A DNA stretch of 40,987 bases from Desulfonatronospira sp. GTDB lineage: Bacteria > Desulfobacterota > Desulfovibrionia > Desulfovibrionales > Desulfonatronovibrionaceae. The notes beneath the pieces were generated by a model, which was not told the origin of the DNA, did no database searches, and was given only the letters and a program-made list of their open reading frames with translations. The stretch is from assembly GCA_003553695.1 (NCBI GenBank), contig PWFB01000139.1, positions 1 through 40,987 on the forward strand. The letters run 5' to 3'. Of the stretch, positions 33,881 through 40,987 are shown one piece after another (position 1 is the stretch's first letter; every line of letters begins with the position of its first letter). The translations under genes and the position numbers were made by a program.

Positions 33881-34396
33881 ATGAATGAGAGACCAGGTAT
33901 TGTTACCATGAAACACATCCCCGTTACTCTGGTGGGTGAAGAGCCGGTAAAAGACAGAAAGGCTCCGGACTTTGAAGTGGTGGACAATGATTTAAACCCG
34001 TTTAAATTTTCCAGTATCAAGGACCGGGTGGTCATAATCGCCTCGGTGGGTTCCCTGGATACTTCCGTGTGCGACATGGAGATCAGGCGCTTCAACCAGG
34101 AGGCCGCATCCCTGCACGAAGACATAGACATCCTGACCATCAGCATGGATCTGCCTTTTGCCCAGAAACGCTGGTGCGCCGCTGCCGGAGTGGACAAGGT
34201 CCAGACGCTTTCCGATCATAAGGATGCATCCTTTGGAACGGCTTACGGAGTGCTTATAAAAGAAGTGCGTCTGCTGGCCAGGGCCATGTTTGTCGTGGAC
34301 AGGGCAGGGGTCCTGAAATATATACAGATTGTGCCCGAAGTATCTGGAGAACCAAATTACAAGGCAGTGCTGGATGCAGCCTCAGAACTGATATAG
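33881..34396 (+). CDS. tpx: Thiol peroxidase Tpx (atypical 2-Cys peroxiredoxin)
   Basis: A 171-residue peroxiredoxin that reduces hydroperoxides using thioredoxin. The peroxidatic Cys64 lies in SVGSLDTSVCDMEIRRFN and the resolving Cys99 in PFAQKRWCAAAG, the spacing of Tpx enzymes. The N-terminal VTLVGEEPVKDRKAPDF and the C-terminal EVSGEPNYKAVLDA also match. It starts 15 bases after the Fur-family gene with GGAG before the ATG, so the two are probably co-transcribed. It converges on dctM with a small GC hairpin (CCCCT-CTTA-AGGGG) in between. Confidence 0.96.
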   Translation: MNERPGIVTMKHIPVTLVGEEPVKDRKAPDFEVVDNDLNPFKFSSIKDRVVIIASVGSLDTSVCDMEIRRFNQEAASLHEDIDILTISMDLPFAQKRWCAAAGVDKVQTLSDHKDASFGTAYGVLIKEVRLLARAMFVVDRAGVLKYIQIVPEVSGEPNYKAVLDAASELI

Positions 34397-34470
34397 CCTG
34401 GTGGCAGTCTATATGGCCTGGGACTGCTGCAGGCGGCATCTTTGATCCCCTCTTAAGGGGCTGTCATTGA

Positions 34471-35778
34471 TCATCTCTGGATCAGATCGGGCAGAAACAG
34501 AGCCAGTTGGGGAAAAAGAGTCAGGATTGCGATGCACAGTATGATACTAAGCAGGTAAGGCCATACTCCCCTGAAAATGGTCACCACCGGCGTATCCTTG
34601 ACTATGCCCGCAACTACATAGACGTTGGCCCCCACTGGAGGAGTGATTACTCCCATACCCACTACCAGTACGATTATGACCCCGAACCAGATGGGATCGA
34701 ATCCCAGGTGCACGGCCACCGGGTAGAAAATGGGAATGGTCAGCAGGATCAGGGCCAGGGCATCTATAAAACAACCCAGCAGAAGGTATATAAGCAAAAT
34801 AATGGCCAGAACCGCCACAGGATGAATGGGCAGGTCTCCGGCCCATACAGCCATGGTGGTGGGTATGTTGGTCACTGCCAGAAAACGGCCAAAAACTGTG
34901 GCCGCCGCCACCAGAAACATGATCATGGCCGAGATGCGAATGGAATCGCGCAGAGAATTTTTAAACCCCGTCCAGTCGAGTTGTCTGCGGATGATGGCCA
35001 CGGCCAGGGTGGCGGCGACTCCCACTCCGCCTGCCTCAGTGGGTGTGAAATAACCCAGGAAAAGTCCTCCGATAACCACGAAAAATATAATAATAACTTC
35101 AATCCCGCCCTTTGCAACAGCCCTGATCTTGCCCTTGAGATCCACTTCAGGGCCGGCCGGGGCCAGTGTTGGATTTCTAACGGCTCTTATCCAGGTAACC
35201 AGCATGAACAGACCCATGAGCAGAATGCCGGGTATGATTCCCGCCAGGAATAGCTTGGCAATGGATTCGCCGGTGGCGATTCCATATATGATAAAAATGA
35301 CGCTGGGAGGGATCATTACCCCCAGGATAGCCGAAGAGGCCACTACCGAGGTAGCCAGAGAGCGGTCATACTTGTACCTTTTCATTTCCGGAACAGCCAC
35401 AGCACTCATGGTAGCAGCAGTTGCCGTGGTGGAGCCGCATATTGCTCCGAATGCGGTGCTTGCGCCAATGGTGGCCAGGGCCAGGCCAGCGGGCAGCCTG
35501 CCTACAACCTTGTAGGTGGCATCGTATATCCTGCGGCTTATTCCGGCATGGTAAGCGATATAGCCCATCCAGACAAAAAGCGGGACAACGATAAGGGAGT
35601 ATGAAGCAAAGGTGTTGTAGATGGAAGACGAGGCAATGGACAATGCAGCTTCCAGAGAGATGAGGTAGGCATATCCTCCCATACCCACCACCAGCATGAC
35701 AAAAGCCACCGGCATGCGGGCGGCCACAAGCAAAAACACGAGCAAAATGGCCACAATGCCCAGTTCAAAGGGGCTCAA
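34471..35778 (-). CDS. dctM: TRAP transporter large permease DctM
   Basis: A 435-residue DctM-type permease with about twelve membrane segments. Recognisable parts are RMPVAFVMLVVGMGG, GAICGSTTATAATMSAVAVPEMKRY, MIPPSVIFIIYGIATGESIAKLFLAG and GVITPPVGANVYVVAG. I propose a TTG start at 35778, which overlaps the dctQ stop by two bases and sits nine bases after a strong GGGGGAGG. The frame stays open 126 codons further upstream, but that part is opposite-phase sequence of dctQ and encodes no permease-like protein. It uses an ion gradient to import the ligand bound by DctP. Confidence 0.92.
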   Translation of the reverse strand: MSPFELGIVAILLVFLLVAARMPVAFVMLVVGMGGYAYLISLEAALSIASSSIYNTFASYSLIVVPLFVWMGYIAYHAGISRRIYDATYKVVGRLPAGLALATIGASTAFGAICGSTTATAATMSAVAVPEMKRYKYDRSLATSVVASSAILGVMIPPSVIFIIYGIATGESIAKLFLAGIIPGILLMGLFMLVTWIRAVRNPTLAPAGPEVDLKGKIRAVAKGGIEVIIIFFVVIGGLFLGYFTPTEAGGVGVAATLAVAIIRRQLDWTGFKNSLRDSIRISAMIMFLVAAATVFGRFLAVTNIPTTMAVWAGDLPIHPVAVLAIILLIYLLLGCFIDALALILLTIPIFYPVAVHLGFDPIWFGVIIVLVVGMGVITPPVGANVYVVAGIVKDTPVVTIFRGVWPYLLSIILCIAILTLFPQLALFLPDLIQR

Positions 35779-36272
35779 TCCTGCTTCCTCCCCCTGATGA
35801 GAGCCAGGGTGTTTTTTATCAGTTCCACAAGTACAGTAAGGGCCAGCATGATCATTCCGCAGGCAACAAGATAATAGACAGGGTAAAGGGGTATATCCAG
35901 GGAGGAGGTGGACAGGTTTCTTCTGTGCACGTTGGATGAATACTGCAGAAGACCCCATGAAAGAAGGGAAATAAAGGTCAGTGATATGATATTGGTAATA
36001 ATCTCGACTACATTCTGTAACCTGGGAGGCAGGCTGTCTACAAGCAGGCTGACAGTGACGTGTCCTCTGTTGACTGCACAATAGGCTACACCCATGGACA
36101 GGATGACAGCGCCCAGGATTTCCACCAGTTCGTAACTCCCGGTGAGGGGTTTCCACCAGGCGCGCATGAGAATGTTGGCCACAATGACCAGCATGACCAG
36201 AACAAGGGCCAGCTGGGCAACCTGGGCAATGCGCAGCGCCATATGGCCAACGATTTTTTCCAGCCGGTCCAT
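35775..36272 (-). CDS. dctQ: TRAP transporter small permease DctQ
   Basis: A 165-residue protein with four membrane helices and the DctQ pattern. The first helix AQLALVLVMLVIVANILMRAWW is followed by GSYELVEILGAVILSMGVAYCAVNRGHVTVSLLVDSLP, read in parts, then SLLSWGLLQY and VYYLVACGMIMLALTVLVELI. It pairs with DctM to form the membrane unit. The stop overlaps the proposed TTG start of dctM. The gene for the binding protein lies 400 bases upstream on the same strand. Confidence 0.9.
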   Translation of the reverse strand: MDRLEKIVGHMALRIAQVAQLALVLVMLVIVANILMRAWWKPLTGSYELVEILGAVILSMGVAYCAVNRGHVTVSLLVDSLPPRLQNVVEIITNIISLTFISLLSWGLLQYSSNVHRRNLSTSSLDIPLYPVYYLVACGMIMLALTVLVELIKNTLALIRGRKQD

Positions 36273-36672
36273 TTTAAAAGGCTCCTGGCAGAGAATAAGC
36301 CCCCAGAGACAAGGAAGGAAAATGGGGCCTGACAGTAAAGAGGCTGTTCAGAAGACACTTTCCCCGGGACTTTCGGGTGGTCAAAACTTGATCAAGCTTG
36401 GCTTGGCAGAAAGAGTGCAGATATAATGCTTTAGTTGTAACCGGCTGAAAAAAAATGAACATAAAAAGTTAAGCTTGTATCTAAATATATTAATGGTTCA
36501 AAGGCTTGTCCGGAATTAAGCAAATAGACAAAAACAGGGGACCTTCACGCACCCTGTCAGCATTATCCCCATGCTGTGTTCAGCCATCGCCTGGAACGGG
36601 TGCGAGAAAAGTCCCCATGCCATAATCTAAGAAAACAGGCAAGGGCATGCTGACATGCCCTGATTATTGATC
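36273..36672. other. 400-base gap between dctP and dctQ
   Basis: I see no gene here. Apart from the hairpin at its right end (separate entry) it is AT-rich in the middle (about 36,420-36,540) and otherwise featureless. Such gaps in TRAP operons often hold a hairpin that lets the binding protein be made in excess over the permeases. Confidence 0.5.
36642..36661 (-). terminator. Hairpin after dctP, possible partial terminator
   Basis: A perfect 8-bp stem, AGGGCATG with CATGCCCT around the tetraloop CTGA (as read on plus), begins 12 bases after the dctP stop. On the minus strand only an interrupted T-rich stretch follows (TGCCTGTTTTC), so it may attenuate, or stabilise the dctP message, rather than end transcription fully. 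Confidence 0.5.
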
Positions 36673-37752
36673 TTAATAGTCAAAATATTCTGCAGAGAAC
36701 TTTTCGTCCAGTTCCCTTATCAGTTCAACGGCTTGTTCAGCAGGCAGCCCCCTGTCTTCCTGCTTCTTTATCCAGTCTTCCACCACGGGCTGGATACGTT
36801 CCAGCCATTTCTGCTCTTCGTCTTCCTCCAGTTCAAAGAATTCCATGCCGTGTTCATCCATGCCGTATTCCAGGCCCAGCTTTGTATGCTCGGCCCTGAG
36901 CAGACCATATTCATAAGCGAACTCATCGTTCATTTCCCGGAATACGTCTTGAATATCAGGAGGCAGGGAATTCCAGGTGCCCTTGTTCATGATTTTCATA
37001 AAGACTACATTGTACAGGAAAGGAGTATGGGTGACATAATCAACCACTTCAGCAAGCCTGAATCCTTTCAGGGTGTCGTTGGGAGCGAGAATGCCGTCCA
37101 CAAGCCCCTGATCCAGGGCCAGATAGGATTCGGACATGGGCATGGAGTGAGTGACTGCTCCCAGTTTTTCCAGGGGCGGCACTGTTCCTCCTACGGCCCT
37201 GATTTCCATTCCGGCCAGTTCTTGGAGATTTCTGGCGGGCTTTTTGCTCATTATATCCCCCGGTCCAGTGGCCCAGAAGAACAAAACCTTGACGTCTTCA
37301 AACTCATCAACCCCCAGATCCTGCTTTATTCTTTTGTAGCCTTCATGTGCGGTCATGGAGGCGGATACAGCATTGACATTCTGGTATCCGGGCAGTTCAA
37401 AGGCTTCCATCAGGGGAAACATTCCTGGAGTATAGGAGGGGCAGGTTGTGCCAATGTCCGCCACTCCCCCGGCCACGCCGTTGTAGATTTCCCGGGCGCC
37501 AAGGAGGCTTTCTCCGGAGTGAAGGTTGATTTGTACCCGTCCATCAGTCCTTTTTTCAACCTCTTCAATCCATTTGTTGTGCCCTTCAGCCACCATAAAA
37601 TCCGTCGCAGGCCAGAAAGTGGCCAGGGAAAGGTTGAAGGTCTGCTCCGGCCTTTCAGCTTCATCCAGCTCTTCGTCAGCAGCGCATCCGAATATCACCG
37701 GAAAAAGGATTATTAAAAAAAGCCATGTCCAGTTGTGATATCTAAGCTTCAT
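36673..37752 (-). CDS. dctP: TRAP transporter substrate-binding lipoprotein DctP
   Basis: From the ATG at 37752, with GGAGG eight bases upstream, this is a 359-residue binding protein. The signal peptide ends in a lipobox-like IFGC with Cys23, so it is probably membrane-anchored. The DctP fold shows LSLATFWPATDFMVAEGHNKW, GEIY/REIYNGVAGGVADIG, and the ligand-clamping Arg in GMEIRAVGG, followed by LDQGLVDGI. The C-terminus is acidic and coiled. An upstream in-frame start (26 codons earlier) lacks an RBS and would spoil the signal peptide. The ligand is not predictable; dicarboxylates, keto acids or sugar acids are options. Confidence 0.92.
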   Translation of the reverse strand: MKLRYHNWTWLFLIILFPVIFGCAADEELDEAERPEQTFNLSLATFWPATDFMVAEGHNKWIEEVEKRTDGRVQINLHSGESLLGAREIYNGVAGGVADIGTTCPSYTPGMFPLMEAFELPGYQNVNAVSASMTAHEGYKRIKQDLGVDEFEDVKVLFFWATGPGDIMSKKPARNLQELAGMEIRAVGGTVPPLEKLGAVTHSMPMSESYLALDQGLVDGILAPNDTLKGFRLAEVVDYVTHTPFLYNVVFMKIMNKGTWNSLPPDIQDVFREMNDEFAYEYGLLRAEHTKLGLEYGMDEHGMEFFELEEDEEQKWLERIQPVVEDWIKKQEDRGLPAEQAVELIRELDEKFSAEYFDY

Positions 37753-38015
37753 CCTTGGTTCCTCCATATCCCAGAGTTTAAGAGCCGTTGTCAGGGGAGC
37801 TGATTTTCCGGGGATAAAAAATCCCTGCACAAAGTTAAGTCAAAATCTCTCAAAAAAACAGTTAAGGCAACCACTATTCTGTTACCGGTTTTACCGGACA
37901 AGTGAATGCTCTATTATACAAACCGGGCGGATTTGTAAAATGCGTTGTCGAGGTGTCATGGCATTCATTATTTTTTTGGTCTAAATCAAATGTCATGTCC
38001 AGAGTCTGGCCATGG

Positions 38016-39236
38016 CTAGTACCGCTTAAGCTCAAAAAGTTTCTTGGACTGAGTTGACACTATATGAAAGTATCTGTCCTGAGGGGTGTATATGTAGGGT
38101 ACATCTTCCTTGCGGCGGTATAGAAAGTGGGCCAGGATCATGCGGTTGACAGCCTGGTGGCCGATTATCATTATATAGCTGGCGTTACCGCTCAAGTATA
38201 TGGCTTTTTTCAGACCCCGGTCCACCCTGTGCTTCAAGGTTACATACCCCTCACCCTCAGGGTAAATATAATTGTATTTGTCTTTGGTCCGGCTGTAGAA
38301 TACCTCCGGCTTCTCGCGGCGGATCTCGTCATAACTCATGTATTCGCAGTTGCCGGCGTTGATTTCATTAAATTCCTTGAGCTGCATGACCTGGGCGTTT
38401 TTCTGCATTTCACTTATGGGCCGGGCTGTCTGGACGGTGCGTTTCTTGGTGCTGGTATAGATGTTGGGGATGTTGGTCTGTTTGAAGTGAGCCGCCAGTG
38501 CCTGGGCCTGGTACCAGCCGTTGGGGGTGAGTTCTGAATCTCCCCCGATCCTGTTTTCCAGGTTGAAATAGCTCTCACCGTGTCTTACCAGGAAAAGATT
38601 TTTGACCCAGTCCGAAACCAGAAGGTCCCTGACCTGAACATTGCAGAAGATGTTGTCGTTCATCCTTTCGCCCAGGATCTGATTGTTCAGTGAGTCCAGT
38701 ACATAGTAGTTGCGCTCTTCCTGCAGGGGCTGGGCGATATGTTCGTAATACCGGATTCTTTTTTTAAAACCATCAAAGGCCTCCTGGAAATCCATCCTAG
38801 AGAATTCCGGCTGTTCGGTTTTTTTGGTGATGCTGGCCTTGAGTATTTCTTCGTCGTTGTTGATGCATTCCACGAATAAAATCGGGTGATCAGTGAGTAT
38901 GTTTTGAATGGTCCTGCGCCGTTTGAGGCTGACATTGGTGGCATCCAGAACTGCCACCTGTCCGTCTCCCTGGAGATATCTGCTGGCGTTATTGATGTTG
39001 GTCAGGGCGATATGCTCTCTTTGCTCAGCATTGGCTTTGTTTTCAGGATTGTAAAAGTCCGGTCTGGAGGAGTCTTCGCTCAAAAGCTTGCGTCTTAGAT
39101 CCCCGTTATTAAAGATTCGGACCTTTATGTTTTCTTTTTTCAGTCCTTCCTTTAGTTTGGCGGCCACAGTGGATTTGCCCCGGGCGGGTAATCCCACCAT
39201 GGCAATATACAGTTTATTCAGATAACCGTTATTCAT
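38016..39236 (-). CDS. Bifunctional 6-phosphofructo-2-kinase/fructose-2,6-bisphosphatase
   Basis: A 406-residue protein with the two-domain layout of eukaryotic PFK-2/FBPase-2. The kinase half has the P-loop MVGLPARGKST (15-23), NNGDLRRKLLS in place of the usual NLGQYRR, VLDATN at 97-101 and the KKRIRYYE segment. The phosphatase half is a histidine phosphatase with LFLVRHGES (phospho-acceptor His219), RIGGDSELTPNG, TSTKKRTVQTA, the acid Glu291 in NEINAGNCE, YNYIYPEGEGY and GHQAVNR (His360). Motif order and spacing match the animal enzymes closely. It would make and break fructose-2,6-bisphosphate, known mainly as a eukaryotic glycolysis regulator. It is divergent from the cardiolipin synthase. 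Confidence 0.9.
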   Translation of the reverse strand: MNNGYLNKLYIAMVGLPARGKSTVAAKLKEGLKKENIKVRIFNNGDLRRKLLSEDSSRPDFYNPENKANAEQREHIALTNINNASRYLQGDGQVAVLDATNVSLKRRRTIQNILTDHPILFVECINNDEEILKASITKKTEQPEFSRMDFQEAFDGFKKRIRYYEHIAQPLQEERNYYVLDSLNNQILGERMNDNIFCNVQVRDLLVSDWVKNLFLVRHGESYFNLENRIGGDSELTPNGWYQAQALAAHFKQTNIPNIYTSTKKRTVQTARPISEMQKNAQVMQLKEFNEINAGNCEYMSYDEIRREKPEVFYSRTKDKYNYIYPEGEGYVTLKHRVDRGLKKAIYLSGNASYIMIIGHQAVNRMILAHFLYRRKEDVPYIYTPQDRYFHIVSTQSKKLFELKRY

Positions 39237-39398
39237 AAACGAAAAAAAACCTTTCTTTTTGTTCCTGCGCCCCTGAGATGCTCAAAGGCTTGATCCTTAA
39301 AGTTAAAGGGCATATAAGTACCCGTTCAGTCTTCATTGATATTGATTTAAATAAACACATTTTCAGGATTCAGGCAACTGGTTTTAAAAGCTATTAAA

Positions 39399-40844
39399 AT
39401 GCAAGCATTTGAATGGGTTGTTGTAGGTATAATCCTTTTTTTAAACTTTCTGGCTGCAGGTCATGCCCTTCTTTACAAAAGAGATCCCAAAGGAGCCTGG
39501 GCATGGATAGTTACCTGTCTGCTGGTGCCCACTCTGGGACCGATTCTTTATTTTCTTCTGGGCATCAACAGGGTCAAGACCAGGGCCAAAAAGCTCAAAT
39601 GGTACTGGCCGCACTGGGATACGGATTTTTCAGCTTCTACGCAGAAATCAGCCGCTGCAGAAAAAAAGGTGCACGACTTTGAAATTGCAGCGGATTTTCA
39701 TCAACTGGCCCAGCTTTCAGAGGCAATTTCCAAAAGACCCCTTCTTCAGGGTAACCAGGTGACCCCCCTGTACAACGGGGAGCAGGCTTATCCGGAAATG
39801 CTGGCTGCCATCAAAAGGGCAGAGAAAAGCATTTACCTGGTGACATTTATTTTCGAAAGCAACGATACCGGCCGGCAGTTTGCAAATGCTCTGTCTAAAG
39901 CCGTACAGCGTGGAGTGGATGTGCGCGTCCTGGTGGACGGGATCGGGGAATATTACTCCTGGCCCAGAATAGGAAGGACCCTCAAGGACAAAGGCGTTCC
40001 ATTTGTTCGTTTTCTCCCGCCTAAGATTTATCCGCCCTCTCCGTTTATCAATCTCAGATATCACCGTAAAATGCTTATTGTCGACAGCGAGTTCGGCTTT
40101 ACCGGTGGAATGAATCTCGGGGACAGGCATTTGGTGACAATGACCAGTAACCGCAAGCGCAAACAGGATGTGCATTTCAAGTTTTCCGGGGCGGTGGTGA
40201 ACCAGATGGAAGAAGTCTTCATGGAGGACTGGGGCTTTTGTACCGGTGACTACAGTAAGAGGCCCCGGCAGAAGGTGGTCAGGGCGCATCAGGGGGAGGC
40301 TGTCTGCCGGACTATCACTGTTGGTCCCAATCAGGACCTGGACAAGCTGCGCATTCTTCTTACAGGGATTGTTTCTCAGGCCAGGAAAAGAATTCTGATC
40401 ATGACCCCATATTTTCTGCCCTCCCAGGAGCTCATAGTTGCCCTGCAGACAGCGGCCCTCAAGGGCCTGGAGGTAAGCGTGGTACTGCCGGAAAAAAATA
40501 ACCTGCCCTACGTGCACTGGGCCACCAGAAACATGCTCTGGGAGATTCTGCAAAGCGGGGTCAGGGTGTTTTATCAGCCCCCGCCTTTTGCGCATTCCAA
40601 GCTCTTTGTCGCCGACGATTCTTATGCCCTCATTGGTTCGGCGAACATGGACCCCCGCAGTCTGCGGCTCAATTTTGAACTGGTGGTGGAGGTCTATGAA
40701 AGAAGACTGGCAGGCAAGCTGGCCAGACACATACGTTCCAAAATCCGTGAATCCCACGAGACCACCCTTCAGGAAGTGGACAGCCGGTCTCTGCCTGTGC
40801 GCACCAGGGACTCTTTCTGCTGGCTGTTCAGTCCGTATCTTTAG
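39399..40844 (+). CDS. cls: Cardiolipin synthase (phospholipase D type)
   Basis: A 481-residue membrane enzyme that condenses two phosphatidylglycerols into cardiolipin and glycerol. Two N-terminal membrane helices (about 5-25 and 33-55) precede two phospholipase-D domains. HKD motif 1 is YHRKMLIVD (His222, Lys224, Asp229) followed by GFTGGMNLGD. HKD motif 2 is AHSKLFVAD (His399, Lys401, Asp406) followed by IGSANMDPRSLRLNFE. The usual C-terminal end, LFSPYL, is present. No strong Shine-Dalgarno is seen before the ATG. A mobile element begins eight bases past the stop, its putative target duplication overlapping the last base of the TAG. Confidence 0.95.
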   Translation: MQAFEWVVVGIILFLNFLAAGHALLYKRDPKGAWAWIVTCLLVPTLGPILYFLLGINRVKTRAKKLKWYWPHWDTDFSASTQKSAAAEKKVHDFEIAADFHQLAQLSEAISKRPLLQGNQVTPLYNGEQAYPEMLAAIKRAEKSIYLVTFIFESNDTGRQFANALSKAVQRGVDVRVLVDGIGEYYSWPRIGRTLKDKGVPFVRFLPPKIYPPSPFINLRYHRKMLIVDSEFGFTGGMNLGDRHLVTMTSNRKRKQDVHFKFSGAVVNQMEEVFMEDWGFCTGDYSKRPRQKVVRAHQGEAVCRTITVGPNQDLDKLRILLTGIVSQARKRILIMTPYFLPSQELIVALQTAALKGLEVSVVLPEKNNLPYVHWATRNMLWEILQSGVRVFYQPPPFAHSKLFVADDSYALIGSANMDPRSLRLNFELVVEVYERRLAGKLARHIRSKIRESHETTLQEVDSRSLPVRTRDSFCWLFSPYL

Positions 40845-40851
40845 AGAAAAG

Positions 40852-40987
40852 GTAACTATTCACCACCTGCGGACGAAAAGCCAGGGTCCGGGGATTCGGC
40901 AAACTGGGCGTAAACTGTCTGAGCGACGTAGGAAGCGTTAATCAAAACCGTAAAACACCGAATTTGATTTAAAGCATGTTATTAGAA
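40852..40987 (-). mobile_element. MITE-like non-coding element, copy 3, cut by window edge
   Basis: An inverted copy of the elements at 5218 and 30444. It opens with GTAACTATTCACC (40852-40864), then 16 bases, then the inner arm CCAGGGTCCGGGG at 40881 and the conserved AAACTGGGCGTAAACTG and AATCAAAACCGTAAA stretches. The spacer between outer and inner repeats is about 24 bases shorter than in the other copies, so the full element should be near 239 bp. The octamer before it is GAGAAAAG (40844-40851), which should recur after its far end if the target duplication is intact. Confidence 0.82.

Noticed and set aside
34442..34470. CCCCT-CTTA-AGGGG hairpin between tpx and dctM as a bidirectional terminator
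   Set aside because: Only a 5-bp stem and no T-run on either strand; not enough to call.
35779..36156. N-terminal extension of dctM overlapping dctQ
   Set aside because: The extra 126 codons are out-of-phase dctQ sequence; a TTG start with a strong Shine-Dalgarno at the dctQ stop explains the gene.
36667..37716. Plus-strand frame of 349 codons opposite dctP
   Set aside because: Shadow of dctP; His/Phe/Gln-rich composition typical of antisense frames.
39717..40757. Minus-strand frame of 346 codons opposite cls
   Set aside because: Shadow of the cardiolipin synthase gene, which has both HKD motifs.

Overview
The window looks like chromosome from a Gram-negative, probably anaerobic deltaproteobacterium. 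The gene families and their arrangement (remA-gmk-pyrF, DUF4416, hrcA-grpE-dnaK with CIRCE, a TilS with a long N-terminal extension, TRAP transporters) would suit Desulfovibrionales, perhaps a salt- or alkali-adapted lineage. That placement is inference from gene content; no rRNA is present. Most genes are ordinary housekeeping genes packed into minus-strand operons with stop/start overlaps.

Left part (1-18,040, minus strand). One operon runs DUF4416, yicC, remA, gmk, pyrF, then recJ and the start of a DedA/TVP38-like membrane protein cut by the window edge. Upstream of it lies an operon of translation-fidelity genes: a TPR/LppC-like lipoprotein, gatC, gatA, mnmA and mtaB. Next is the heat-shock operon hrcA-grpE-dnaK, with a perfect CIRCE operator before hrcA and a good terminator after dnaK, but no dnaJ. 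Then come rmlB-rmlD and a tRNA-Val(CAC).

Middle (18,040-29,600). A SWIM/SNF2 helicase overlaps trmL on the minus strand. On the plus strand are tilS with an unidentified short gene, then a sucrose cluster: fructokinase, a sucrose-phosphate synthase carrying an intact HAD phosphatase domain, and sucrose synthase. Together these can make sucrose from UDP-glucose and fructose-6-P, cleave it again to NDP-glucose plus fructose, and recycle the fructose.

Right part (29,600-40,987). lgt, a zinc importer (znuA, znuC, znuB) divergent from a Fur-family regulator and tpx, a three-gene TRAP transporter, a bacterial 6-phosphofructo-2-kinase/fructose-2,6-bisphosphatase and a cardiolipin synthase.

The main discovery-type signal is a family of short non-coding mobile elements (about 262 bp, MITE-like), present at 5218-5479, 30444-30706 and from 40852 to beyond the window. 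They have 13-bp ends mostly beginning GTAA, about 60-bp imperfect inner inverted arms, and in copy 1 a perfect 8-bp target duplication. Also notable are the sucrose cluster lying about 9 kb from a eukaryote-like fructose-2,6-bisphosphate enzyme, and a perfect CRP/HcpR-type palindrome just before tilS.
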